The notes under the pieces: generated by a model
The model's input: the letters and a program-made list of their open reading frames with translations, nothing else
Told to the model about the DNA's origin: nothing
Database searches by the model: none
Program-made: the position numbers and the translations under genes
In this document: one piece after another, positions 15,990 to 24,573 of the stretch
How positions within the stretch are numbered: the stretch's first letter is position 1
Layout of the letters: each line of letters starts with the position of its first letter
Assembly: GCA_903927025.1 (NCBI GenBank)
Contig: CAIYLG010000051.1
Location: 62,001-126,000 of the forward strand
Source: an uncultured Armatimonadota bacterium
Lineage (GTDB): Bacteria > Armatimonadota > Fimbriimonadia > Fimbriimonadales > Fimbriimonadaceae
Direction: 5' to 3'
DNA: 64,000 nucleotides

Positions 15990-16865
15990 TTAGTTGCTTT
16001 CGTAGTGAACGTGCTTGTTGGAGAGCTTGAGGGCAATCAGGGTGAGGGTCAGCGTGATGAGGAACAGCACCCAACCCATCGCGCTGGCATAGCCCATTCG
16101 CTGGTATTGGAATGCATTGTCATATAGATACATCGCATAGAAGTAGGCCGACCGTGCCGGGGCTCCGTTGGGGAACATGATGTAAGGCACCGCGAAGATC
16201 TGAAGCGCACCGATAATTCCCATGACGACGTTGAACAGGATCACAGGGGAGATCATTGGCAGGGTGACGTTTTTAGTTTTCGCCCATGCCTTGGCTCCAT
16301 CCAGTTCGGCGGCCTCATACAGGGAAACCGGCACGTCTTGCAATCCGGCAAGGTAGATCACCATCGCCTGCCCACATCCCCACATAGAGATCAGGATGAG
16401 CGTCCATTTAGACCAGGCTGGGTCTCCCAGCCAGTTGGGGGACGACATGTGGACCTTGGCAAAGCCTGCCTTCAGCAGTCCGTAGTCTCCATTGAATACC
16501 CACAGGAATAGGGTTCCCAGCGCCACCATCGGTACCAGCGTGGGAAGGAAGAACATCGTTCGGTAGAACGACATTCCCTTCACCTTAGTGTTGAGCAGCA
16601 GGGCCAGGGCGATGGCGGCGACCGTCGTAAGCGGCACCGCCCCGAGAACATAAAGGAGCGTGTTTCCCAGACTCTTGTAGAACACCTGGTCGTGAAACAG
16701 CTCTTTGTAGTTGTCGATCCCAATGAATGAAGGTGGGCGCAGAATCGAGAAGTTTGTAAAGCTGGTCACCAGTGAGGCCACGAGCGGATACGCCATAAAG
16801 ATCAGAAAGCCCATGATCCACGGCATCGCAAATAGGATCCCAACGCGGGCGTCTCTTCCTCTCAT
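15990..16865 (-). CDS. Carbohydrate ABC transporter permease, MalF-type
   Basis: A 291-residue permease with about six membrane segments and the EAA motif YEAAELDGAKAWAKTKNVTLP. Sequence type is that of LacF/GanP-like subunits of oligosaccharide importers. Its ATG overlaps the stop of the binding-protein gene by four bases (ATGA), so expression is coupled. No ATPase is encoded in this operon. Importers of this family often share a common MsmX/UgpC-like ATPase coded elsewhere. Confidence 0.93.
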   Translation of the reverse strand: MRGRDARVGILFAMPWIMGFLIFMAYPLVASLVTSFTNFSILRPPSFIGIDNYKELFHDQVFYKSLGNTLLYVLGAVPLTTVAAIALALLLNTKVKGMSFYRTMFFLPTLVPMVALGTLFLWVFNGDYGLLKAGFAKVHMSSPNWLGDPAWSKWTLILISMWGCGQAMVIYLAGLQDVPVSLYEAAELDGAKAWAKTKNVTLPMISPVILFNVVMGIIGALQIFAVPYIMFPNGAPARSAYFYAMYLYDNAFQYQRMGYASAMGWVLFLITLTLTLIALKLSNKHVHYESN

Positions 16866-18181
16866 TTGTTCAGCACCTGATCCTTGTAGGTCGTCCAGAG
16901 GTCGCTGACTCGGTTCTGAGCGTCGTGAAGCGCCTGATCGGGCGACTTCTGCTGGGTGTTGACTTCTTGGAACGCCACATTCATCTCATTTTGAAGCTGG
17001 GGAAGGATGCCGATCTGGGGCGGTGAAAACGCTTTCGGTGACCTTGCAAGAGAGTCGAACAGACGGATGAACTTGTTGCGGTGGGTCTTAAAGAACTCCT
17101 CACTGACCTTTTCCAACGGCGAGTTCTTTCCGTGTCCCTTGCAGAGCCCTTCCATCACGTCCTGACGCTGGACGAATTTGATGAACTCAAACGCCTCTTG
17201 CGGATGCTTCGCGCCTCGCGGAATCGTGAGCACGTCCTGAGAAAGCTCGGAGTGGCCGGCTAAGTCCTTCCGATCGGCCGGATACGGGAACGGAACCGCA
17301 AACCACTGGGTGTCCGGCTTGTAGACGTGGATGTAGCTCGCCTTCCAAACCCCGTTGAGCTCTGTGGCGACTTTGCCCTGCATGAATGGGTCTTGAGGAG
17401 AAGCAAACGTACCAAAGCCACTCTGGAAGCTTTGAACTTCTTTTGATCCAAACGTCTTCGCGTATTTATCGACCCACTTAAACGCCCGCACATTCTCTGG
17501 CGAGTCCAAGGTCAGCTTGTCGCCGTCGAAAAGGGAAGCGCCAAAGTAAATGCCCCAGGCGAAGTTCCACCAACCCGGGTTGGATGGCAGAAAGCCCGCC
17601 ATTTCGAGGTCGCCGTTCTCCCTCTTCTTGGAGATCTTCATCGCCATTTCGTCCAGCGCCTCGATCGTCTTGGGGAAGGTCTCGGGAGAACCGTACTCCT
17701 TGGGAACGAGGTCCGTGCGGACGTGGAGCGCGATGGAGGCAGGCGTGCTAGGCAGCGCCCAGAGTCCGCCTCGGTAGTTCAGCGGATCCCAATAGCCTTT
17801 AATGTAGGTGTCCGGGCCGAGTCCGGCCGCTTTGGCCATTGGGCTCAAGTCGGTTAAGGCCTTAGCGTCTGAAAATTCGCAGAGCTGATCCAGCCAGATG
17901 CCGGCGATGTCGGGAGGGTTGCCGCCCGCCGTGGCCAGCATGGTCTTGGTATCCACGCCAGAGATGCTGAGGTAGCGAACATAGATTTTGTCCTGGGACT
18001 TGTTGAAGGCATCCACGACTTTCCGCATCTCAGTCGCTTCGTCACCCGTCCACTTTTCCCAGTAGATCACGGTCGTACGACCGGCGCCGCCTTGACGAGA
18101 CACCGCTTTGTCTCCCATTACAGACGCCCCGATCATCACGCCTGCGGCGAGGGCGATCCCGATAATCTCTTTGGTTGTCAG
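16862..18181 (-). CDS. Extracellular sugar-binding protein of the ABC importer
   Basis: A family-1 extracellular solute-binding protein of about 439 residues that should capture oligosaccharides for the two permeases downstream. Typical stretches are VIYWEKWTGDEATEMRKVVD, the tryptophan-rich GWWNFAWGIYFGASLFDGD and the IPRGAKHPQEAFEFIKFV region. The ATG/GTG codons at 18136-18139 would cut the signal peptide in half. An in-frame CTG at 18181, seven bases after the ribosome binding site GGGAG, gives MTTKEIIGIALAAGVMIGAS, a sensible signal sequence, and I take it as the start. No cysteine of a lipobox is present, so membrane attachment may be through an uncleaved helix. Confidence 0.9.
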   Translation of the reverse strand: MTTKEIIGIALAAGVMIGASVMGDKAVSRQGGAGRTTVIYWEKWTGDEATEMRKVVDAFNKSQDKIYVRYLSISGVDTKTMLATAGGNPPDIAGIWLDQLCEFSDAKALTDLSPMAKAAGLGPDTYIKGYWDPLNYRGGLWALPSTPASIALHVRTDLVPKEYGSPETFPKTIEALDEMAMKISKKRENGDLEMAGFLPSNPGWWNFAWGIYFGASLFDGDKLTLDSPENVRAFKWVDKYAKTFGSKEVQSFQSGFGTFASPQDPFMQGKVATELNGVWKASYIHVYKPDTQWFAVPFPYPADRKDLAGHSELSQDVLTIPRGAKHPQEAFEFIKFVQRQDVMEGLCKGHGKNSPLEKVSEEFFKTHRNKFIRLFDSLARSPKAFSPPQIGILPQLQNEMNVAFQEVNTQQKSPDQALHDAQNRVSDLWTTYKDQVLNK

Positions 18182-18203
18182 TTTCCGTCTCCCGCGTGGA
18201 TGA

Positions 18204-19337
18204 TCATTTGTTCACTGCCGTTCCCTTTCCCGATCCGAGCCCACCGAGGACCTCTAGGGAAGGAAGAGCGTCTCCATCGTAGTTGAATAAAGCCAAATTG
18301 TCGTACGGCGAGGCGGACTTTCCGGGAGAAATCCACGTGGGTGCCCAGTAGAGGAGCCCTTTGCCACGGTCGCCCGGAATCGCCTGAATGACATCCAGCA
18401 CCTTAGCCAAAAACCTGGCCTGGCCATCCGGCGTGGCGGGGAAGTCAGCCAGCAGTCCCTTGTCGTCTCCCTCCACATGTTCCGAGGATCGACTTCGGGT
18501 GTCGATCACCCAGGGGTAGCCGGTCTCAACGATGTAAACATCTTTTCCGTATCGGGTCGCCAGGTCATTCACGTTGGCCTGCATCGCAGCGATGTTCCCG
18601 TGCCAGACCGGATAGTAGGAGAGGCCGATGGTGTCGAACTTGAGCCCGTTCTTGATCGCGTTGTCGAACCACCATGTCGCGCCCTTGTTGTCTCCGCCCC
18701 GATCCAGATGGATCATCGTGATGATCGAATTGGAACCAGCGGCGTCATGAACTGCATCGAACCCTGCGGAGAGAAGGGTGACCAGTGGCTTCCATACGGC
18801 AGGATCGTTTCCCGTTACTTTGCCGTCTGGCCAAAGGGTGCCGCCGGTGATCTCGTTGCCGACCTGAACCATGTAGGGTGGTGTCCCCTGTGCCACCATC
18901 GCCGAGACGACGTCCTTGGTGTAGTCGTAAACCGCCTGCTTCAGCTTGTCGAACGGGAGGTACTTCCAAGCCTTTGGCTTAAATTGCTTGCCGGGGTCTG
19001 CCCACCAGTCGGAGTAGTGGAAGTCCAAGCTGATCTTGAGCCCTTCCGCCGCCGCCCGCTTGGCCATCGCAAGAGTGTGCTCTTTATCGCACCAGCCCCC
19101 TTTGGGCTCGTTCCAGATTCGGAAGCGGACGAAGTTCCAGCCAGCCTGATGCATGATCGCAAACGGATCCATCTGCTTGCCATGGAAGGAGTAATGTCCC
19201 CCTTTTGCCTCAACTTCCGGAATCTCGGAAACGTCTCCGCCCCGCAAGAAGGAGGTAGGCAACTGAGCCATCGCCGCACCGCTCAGTGAAGCGGCCAGTA
19301 ACGCGGCTAGTATGCGAACTTTGTAAACCCTGGTCAT
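18204..19337 (-). CDS. Arabinogalactan endo-beta-1,4-galactanase (GH53)
   Basis: A 377-residue secreted endo-galactanase that cuts beta-1,4-galactan in type I arabinogalactan of pectin. The signal peptide ends at AAMAQ. GH53 hallmarks are FLRGGDVSEIPEVE near the start, NFVRFRIWNEP, the acid/base Glu in VGNEITGG and the nucleophile Glu in YIVETGYPW. The gene heads an operon with a binding protein and two permeases, comparable to ganB-ganS-ganP-ganQ of Bacillus subtilis, where galactanase products are imported. No beta-galactosidase is in this window. Confidence 0.95.
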   Translation of the reverse strand: MTRVYKVRILAALLAASLSGAAMAQLPTSFLRGGDVSEIPEVEAKGGHYSFHGKQMDPFAIMHQAGWNFVRFRIWNEPKGGWCDKEHTLAMAKRAAAEGLKISLDFHYSDWWADPGKQFKPKAWKYLPFDKLKQAVYDYTKDVVSAMVAQGTPPYMVQVGNEITGGTLWPDGKVTGNDPAVWKPLVTLLSAGFDAVHDAAGSNSIITMIHLDRGGDNKGATWWFDNAIKNGLKFDTIGLSYYPVWHGNIAAMQANVNDLATRYGKDVYIVETGYPWVIDTRSRSSEHVEGDDKGLLADFPATPDGQARFLAKVLDVIQAIPGDRGKGLLYWAPTWISPGKSASPYDNLALFNYDGDALPSLEVLGGLGSGKGTAVNK

Positions 19338-19516
19338 CGCTTCCTCGCAATGCAGTCCCCGCCAGCACAGGCAGCGACAAAGACCATTATGCCCCCTTGT
19401 GAATCTGCATCCTTTTCAGCAGGGTGCATTTCGGCGAACCTGTTGCTATTACTGTGAGGTTTTTTCGCTTTTGGCCCATACTTATAGCAGGCAGGAATTC
19501 CGCGTCTTACTTGCAG

Positions 19517-22123
19517 ATGGATAGTCCAATCCCCTCTCCACACGACGGATTCCTTCAGTTCTGCGTCCCAGTTCTCCACGCACTTTCGGAATCTGAATCG
19601 CCGTGGAGCTTTGAGGCAGGACGTTCCGAGCGGGCTCTGCTCGCTACTACCGATGAGGACTCCGCTGAGTGGCTCTGGCGCATGGCCGAGCTTCATCGGG
19701 ATCGCGGGCGGTTTTCAAGTTCGCTGAATTATGCGGCGCTGGCAATTGAAGTCTCCGAACGCGCCAATTCACCGTTAGACCTGGTCTGTGCCCACGCCGT
19801 GGCCACCAGCGTTCACGTGATGAAAGGAAACTTTACGACAGCGCGCGACACGCTCACCAAAGTGCGGCCGCTGACAATTGAGAATTCGGATCAGCGGATC
19901 TCCGCCGTTTACAACGAAACTCTTGCAACCCTTCTTCTGCGCGCAGTGGGCAGCACATTCTTTGAGTTTGAAGAAGCTGGAGAACGGTACACCCTTGCCG
20001 GGAATATCTATCGCGAACTCAACGACATCCCAGGGCAAATTCGATGCTCGGTGGGGATGTCCTCCGTCCTATCCGGCCGTGGGCAATATTTCCGGGCGGT
20101 CGAGCAGGTGGATGAAGGGCTCAGGATCTCGCTTGAGCACCTCAACTGGTCGTATTTGGGGCAGCTTCTTGGATGTGCCGCATTTGCTTTTCGAGACCAG
20201 GGCTATCGCCATTGCGTTCCTGATCTCTTTGCGCTTTCGGTCGAATGGTCTACCTACGTAGGGGACATTCCTGCGCGCATCCGAAGTGTGAGCGGCATCG
20301 GCGAACTCGCCAAGATGGACTTCACCCCTCCAGCCCAAGAAGCTCTGGATCGGGCGATCGCACAAATCTGTCAGGCAATTTGGGAAGCTAAGGAGATTGG
20401 TGCCGGCCCTATGATGCTGGAGATGCAAATGGCACTGGCGGGCCTGTTCAAAAAGGCTGGTGACCCGGAATCTCAGTGGAAGTGCCGTGTCATCGCCGAA
20501 GAGATTGCGCAGTCCGAGGCGTTTGAGGGCGCCCACCGGGTTATCAACTGGAACGACTTTATTGCCGATCGGCTGATCGTCGCCCGAGAGGAGCGTATCG
20601 CCTCCCGATTGGAAGAGGCGCTGGAGGGCAGTGCCGACCCGTTCTTCGTTTTCGACCCCCGCCATGGGTCAGATTCCACAAGATTTGATCTGCTGAACGA
20701 GTTTAGGAATTCGGCGGCAGACCGTCTCCTGGGCATCGATGATCGCAGCGTCCGTCTCTTGCCAGACTTGGCAGAGGTTCCTGAGTTTGTCGGTCTCCAG
20801 ATCCCCCTGATGCGTGCGGCGATCGATCGGGAGTCGTTTGAGGATGAGATCCGTGTGTTCGGACTCAAAGGAGAAGCGGTCTGGTACGCGCGCCGCGTAG
20901 CGCCAGCAGGTGCAGGTGCGGTGCTGACCTTTCGAGACGTCACCACCACTCATCGCATTGAAGATGCCCTCCGGGAAGCCGCCGATCGAGCCAATGAGGC
21001 GGACCGGGCGAAGTCCGAATTTCTGGCCAACATGAGCCACGAGGTCCGCACCCCCATCAACGGAGTCCTCGGTCTGGCCCAGCTGTTAAGGGCGCTTGAC
21101 CTAGATCCCGTCGCCCGGAAGTATGTCGATGGAATCGTCTCGAGTGGGAACATCCTGCTCAAAGTTATTGGAGACGTCCTCGACCTCTCCAAGATCGAGG
21201 CTCGCAAGCTGCAGCTCACGGTAGGACCCGTGCTCCTTCGATCACTTGTCAGCGAAGTAGTAGATCTCTTCGCCGGTCAGGCCGCCTCGCACGGCGTGCC
21301 GCTTGCCTTTAGAATGGGGCACGAAGTGCCCGAGGTCATCGAGACGGATGGATCATCTTTGCGCCAGGTGCTTGCAAACCTCATCGGCAACTCAATCAAG
21401 TTCACTGAGTCCGGCAGCATCGAAGTCAGCGTCTCCCTGCAGGATTGCTTTCTTCGATTTGAGGTTCGAGATACCGGGATCGGCATTCCAGCTCACCTGC
21501 TTGAAACCATATTCGAGCCGTTTCAGCAGGGAGGAACCGAGATGGACTTTGGCGGGACAGGTCTAGGTCTCACTATTTCGAGACGCCTTATTGAGCTGAT
21601 GGGGGGCCAAATGGGAGTGTCCAGCGTCGAAAAGGGCGGCAGCACCTTCTTCTTCACACTCCCTCTCAAAGAGGCGGTCGGATCTCAAATTGAACCAGAG
21701 CCGATCGGGAAAGCTGACGAAGTCCGGTTCGAAGGAAGGCAGATCCTCCTCGTTGAGGATAACCCTGTAAACACGATGGTCTCGGAGGGGATGCTGACTC
21801 AGCTCGGATGCGCGGTCACCTGTGTTGAAAATGGTCAGGAAGCGTTGGATGCCGTTGAAAAACAGAGCTTCGACATGGTCCTGATGGATATGAGGATGCC
21901 GGTCATGGACGGCATCGAAGCAACGGTGGCCTTGCGTGATCGCGAAAAGCTGAGTGGAACCCATTTGCCCATCGTTGCCCTCACTGCTGGGGCCTTGACT
22001 CAGGAGCGGGAAGCCTGCCTAGAGGCAGGCATGGATGACTATTTGACCAAACCGTTCACGCTGCAGGCGCTGCGGGAAACGATGTTCCGCAACTTCGCTC
22101 GGGCTACTTCAGCGAACTCTTAA
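19517..22123 (+). CDS. Soluble hybrid sensor histidine kinase with helical-repeat N-terminus and receiver domain
   Basis: An 868-residue signalling protein. Residues 1-350 are alpha-helical and TPR-like (for example the DTLTKVRPLTIENSDQR region). A PAS-like domain follows at about 355-490 and a short coiled coil. HisKA has H508 in NMSHEVRTP, the ATPase domain carries DTGIGIP and GGTGLGL, and the receiver domain has phospho-acceptor D791 in LMDMRMP with the conserved KPF lysine. I see no membrane helix from the ATG at 19517, so the input is probably cytoplasmic. The longer frame to 19424 adds a basic hydrophobic stretch but begins beside the galactanase promoter. No partner regulator is adjacent. 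Its end overlaps the convergent permease gene by 20 bp. Confidence 0.92.
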   Translation: MDSPIPSPHDGFLQFCVPVLHALSESESPWSFEAGRSERALLATTDEDSAEWLWRMAELHRDRGRFSSSLNYAALAIEVSERANSPLDLVCAHAVATSVHVMKGNFTTARDTLTKVRPLTIENSDQRISAVYNETLATLLLRAVGSTFFEFEEAGERYTLAGNIYRELNDIPGQIRCSVGMSSVLSGRGQYFRAVEQVDEGLRISLEHLNWSYLGQLLGCAAFAFRDQGYRHCVPDLFALSVEWSTYVGDIPARIRSVSGIGELAKMDFTPPAQEALDRAIAQICQAIWEAKEIGAGPMMLEMQMALAGLFKKAGDPESQWKCRVIAEEIAQSEAFEGAHRVINWNDFIADRLIVAREERIASRLEEALEGSADPFFVFDPRHGSDSTRFDLLNEFRNSAADRLLGIDDRSVRLLPDLAEVPEFVGLQIPLMRAAIDRESFEDEIRVFGLKGEAVWYARRVAPAGAGAVLTFRDVTTTHRIEDALREAADRANEADRAKSEFLANMSHEVRTPINGVLGLAQLLRALDLDPVARKYVDGIVSSGNILLKVIGDVLDLSKIEARKLQLTVGPVLLRSLVSEVVDLFAGQAASHGVPLAFRMGHEVPEVIETDGSSLRQVLANLIGNSIKFTESGSIEVSVSLQDCFLRFEVRDTGIGIPAHLLETIFEPFQQGGTEMDFGGTGLGLTISRRLIELMGGQMGVSSVEKGGSTFFFTLPLKEAVGSQIEPEPIGKADEVRFEGRQILLVEDNPVNTMVSEGMLTQLGCAVTCVENGQEALDAVEKQSFDMVLMDMRMPVMDGIEATVALRDREKLSGTHLPIVALTAGALTQEREACLEAGMDDYLTKPFTLQALRETMFRNFARATSANS

Positions 22124-22874
22124 ACGAGCCCACCACCAGCGAGACCAGGACGGTGAACAGCACCAGGACGACGGCAAACCCCTGCCAAATGGCAGGGTCT
22201 CCCCACCCAAACAGCACCAAGGCGCGGGTTCCATCGACGATGTAGGTCACCGGGTTGTAAGTGGCAATGGTACGAAACCCAGCTGGGAGCAAATTCTTGG
22301 GTGCCTGTGAGGTGGTGAGGTACAGGAACGGGAACACGAGGATGAACATCGACTGCACGAGCCGAGCATTTTGGGTTCGAAGCGCCGCGATCATGCCGAT
22401 GCAGCTCCATGCCATCGCAAACAGCACCAGCATGCCAAACATGGCGAGGGTGCCCAAGATCCCAGTCTGCACGCGGACGCCGATAGCAAGCAGAAGGACC
22501 AGCACGATTCCACCCTGGAACACCGCCTGCACGGCCACTTCTGTGAGCTTGCCCATGACAATGGCCAGCCGATTGATAGGCATTATCTGGAGCTTCTTCA
22601 GGTACCCGCTTGCGATATCCTGCGCCAATTCAATCCCGGCGTTGCCCGCGGAGAAGAATATCGCGGTGAAGATAGCCACTGGCGCAACAAAATCCCGATA
22701 GGAGACACCCTTCGGGAATCCGGGAGCTTTATCCATCGCGGAAAGAGCCTGCGAGTTGACCGCAAAGAAGAAGATCGGAATGAACAGGGAAGGGATCAGC
22801 GCCAGAAGTGGCCGCCAAATCTGACGGATGTTTCGGATGGCAAGGTAGTACCAATCGGAGAAGAAGGTCGACAT
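22104..22874 (-). CDS. ABC-2 type transporter permease (DrrB-like)
   Basis: A 256-residue export permease with about six membrane helices. The stretch AGIELAQDIASGYLKKLQIMPINRL is the ABC-2 signature, and YNPVTYIVDGTRALV near the C-terminus is typical of daunorubicin-resistance-type permeases. It lies two bases after the ATPase gene and is certainly its partner. The substrate could be a drug, lipid or polysaccharide. The 3' end overlaps the kinase gene on the opposite strand. Confidence 0.93.
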   Translation of the reverse strand: MSTFFSDWYYLAIRNIRQIWRPLLALIPSLFIPIFFFAVNSQALSAMDKAPGFPKGVSYRDFVAPVAIFTAIFFSAGNAGIELAQDIASGYLKKLQIMPINRLAIVMGKLTEVAVQAVFQGGIVLVLLLAIGVRVQTGILGTLAMFGMLVLFAMAWSCIGMIAALRTQNARLVQSMFILVFPFLYLTTSQAPKNLLPAGFRTIATYNPVTYIVDGTRALVLFGWGDPAIWQGFAVVLVLFTVLVSLVVGSFKSSLK

Positions 22875-22876
22875 CG

Positions 22877-23674
22877 TTATCTCCGCCCTCTCACGTACGG
22901 GTCGGATGCCTTCAGGTTGACCTCTTCGTCGGCAAGACTGCTTCCCGTCGTCTTCAGGAAGACCTCTTCAAGAGTCTTTGCCTCGTGCTTGGCGAGAAGC
23001 TGAGGAACGGTCCCTTCGGTCACGATCTGACCCTTATCCATAATCGCGATTCGGTCGCAAAGCGCTTCTGCTTCATCCATGAAGTGGGTGGTTAAGAAGA
23101 CGGTCATCCCTTTCTTGTTCAGGTCCCGTAGGTGGTTCCAGATAAGCTGACGAGCGTGGGGGTCAAGGCCTTGAGTGGGTTCGTCGAGGAACAGAACCCG
23201 CGGCTCATGAATCAGCGAGAGCGCAAGATCGAGCCGGCGTCGCATTCCGCCCGAGTAGGTGGATGCATAGTTGTCGGCGACCTTCTCCAACTCCACGAGT
23301 TTGAGAAGTTTTGCGATCTGCTCCTTAACGCGGGCTTTGGGCAGGTGGTAAAGGTGACCGTGCAGTTCAAGCATCTCCCTTGCCGTCGCCGTCTCATCAA
23401 GCCCGATTTCCTGCATGGCAAACCCGATGCGCGCATAGATCTCATTTGCCTGGCGATCTAAGTCAAAGCCGTCTATCGTGATGGTGCCAGAGGTCCTTTT
23501 GACAAGGTTGACCAACATATTCATGGTGGTAGTCTTGCCGGCGCCGTTTGGGCCGAGGAAGCCAAAAAACTCCCCTTCCTTCACATCGAAGGTGACGCCA
23601 CGGACCGCTTCGGTTCCACCCGCGTAAGTCTTTCTAAGGTCCTTGACCTTGATGATGTTTCCGTCGTTGCTCAT
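22877..23674 (-). CDS. ABC transporter ATP-binding protein (DrrA-like)
   Basis: A 265-residue ATPase. Walker A GPNGAGKTTT lies near residue 40, the signature is YSGGMRRRLDLA, Walker B is LFLDEPTQGLD and the switch region LTTHFMDEAEALCDRIAIM. It belongs to the DrrA/daunorubicin-resistance group including its C-terminal extension (LEEVFLKTTG). It precedes the permease gene in an operon and follows the lipoprotein gene by three bases, so all three may be co-transcribed. Confidence 0.95.
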   Translation of the reverse strand: MSNDGNIIKVKDLRKTYAGGTEAVRGVTFDVKEGEFFGFLGPNGAGKTTTMNMLVNLVKRTSGTITIDGFDLDRQANEIYARIGFAMQEIGLDETATAREMLELHGHLYHLPKARVKEQIAKLLKLVELEKVADNYASTYSGGMRRRLDLALSLIHEPRVLFLDEPTQGLDPHARQLIWNHLRDLNKKGMTVFLTTHFMDEAEALCDRIAIMDKGQIVTEGTVPQLLAKHEAKTLEEVFLKTTGSSLADEEVNLKASDPYVRGRR

Positions 23675-23677
23675 GGT

Positions 23678-24499
23678 TTAGGGGTTGGGAAGCTGCCAGT
23701 TCGTAAAGCTAAGGGTGAGCAGGTTTGCGAACGTCACTGTTCCGTTGCCTGAGCTGTCCCAAACGATCACGGCAGGTAAGCCGGGGTCCGGACCTGAAAG
23801 GGTACCACTGCCGGCACCTGAGGCGGCGAGGTTGACCGTGCTTGTGTATCCATGATTGTCAGACGCATGGATCGTTGTGCTGCCGTTTGAATGGTACGTC
23901 ACTGTTGCGGTTTCGCTGTACCCGTTGGCTTCAGTGACGGTCTCGGTTCCGGTCCCGGTCGGAATGCCTAACGCGCTGATAGTTACCGTGAAGCTGCAGC
24001 TCACACTGTCCCCGCTAGGAAGCGTAAAGGCGTAGGTTCCGGTTGTGCCGTTTTTGGCCAGAGTCTGGCTGAACGTCCCGGTTAATCCGGATTCTGGGCC
24101 GGCGGTTAAATCAAAGGTGCCAGTAAGCGTCTTTGTGGAAGTGTCCAAGACGTAGACCGCAGTTCCAGCAGGCTGAGTCTCCGCTTTGTCAACAAAGAAG
24201 CTCTGCGTCAAGGTCGTCCCACTGGCGGTCGCTGACATCCACAACTGGATGGCAGGTTCGTAAACTGGGCCAACTTGGGTTGGCCGGGCTGGAACCGGCA
24301 ACCCTTTGCCAAACGGCGAAAGGGTAACTCCTGCCTGCATCAGCCCGAAAGTCCCCAAGTGTGTGGCTGTATTCGCTTTTGTCGTCGAAGTTGGAGCGGT
24401 GGAGTTTCCCGTCGGGCTACTGCCTCCGCCCCCGCCGCAGCCACCGAGCAGAGCTGCTCCCAGCATAGCAAGGCCAGCATTTTGAATAAGTTTCTTCAT
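23678..24499 (-). CDS. Hypothetical Gly/Thr/Ser-rich lipoprotein
   Basis: A 273-residue protein with a lipoprotein signal (basic MKKLIQN, hydrophobic core, lipobox LLGGC) followed by a Gly-Ser linker. The mature part is rich in Thr, Ser and Gly with alternating beta-strand-like patterns and no motif I recognise. It is probably anchored in the envelope. Its stop is three bases before the DrrA-like ATPase, suggesting a link with that exporter, possibly as an accessory or simply co-transcribed. Confidence 0.75.
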   Translation of the reverse strand: MKKLIQNAGLAMLGAALLGGCGGGGGSSPTGNSTAPTSTTKANTATHLGTFGLMQAGVTLSPFGKGLPVPARPTQVGPVYEPAIQLWMSATASGTTLTQSFFVDKAETQPAGTAVYVLDTSTKTLTGTFDLTAGPESGLTGTFSQTLAKNGTTGTYAFTLPSGDSVSCSFTVTISALGIPTGTGTETVTEANGYSETATVTYHSNGSTTIHASDNHGYTSTVNLAASGAGSGTLSGPDPGLPAVIVWDSSGNGTVTFANLLTLSFTNWQLPNP

Positions 24500-24573
24500 G
24501 GGGATGTTTCCCTCTACGTATCCGGTTCCCAGTTTGCGACGAGCGGAATAGCACCATTCCTCTCACTGAGGCG

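Noticed and set aside
18477-19289. 270-codon plus-strand frame
   Set aside because: Antisense to the GH53 galactanase.
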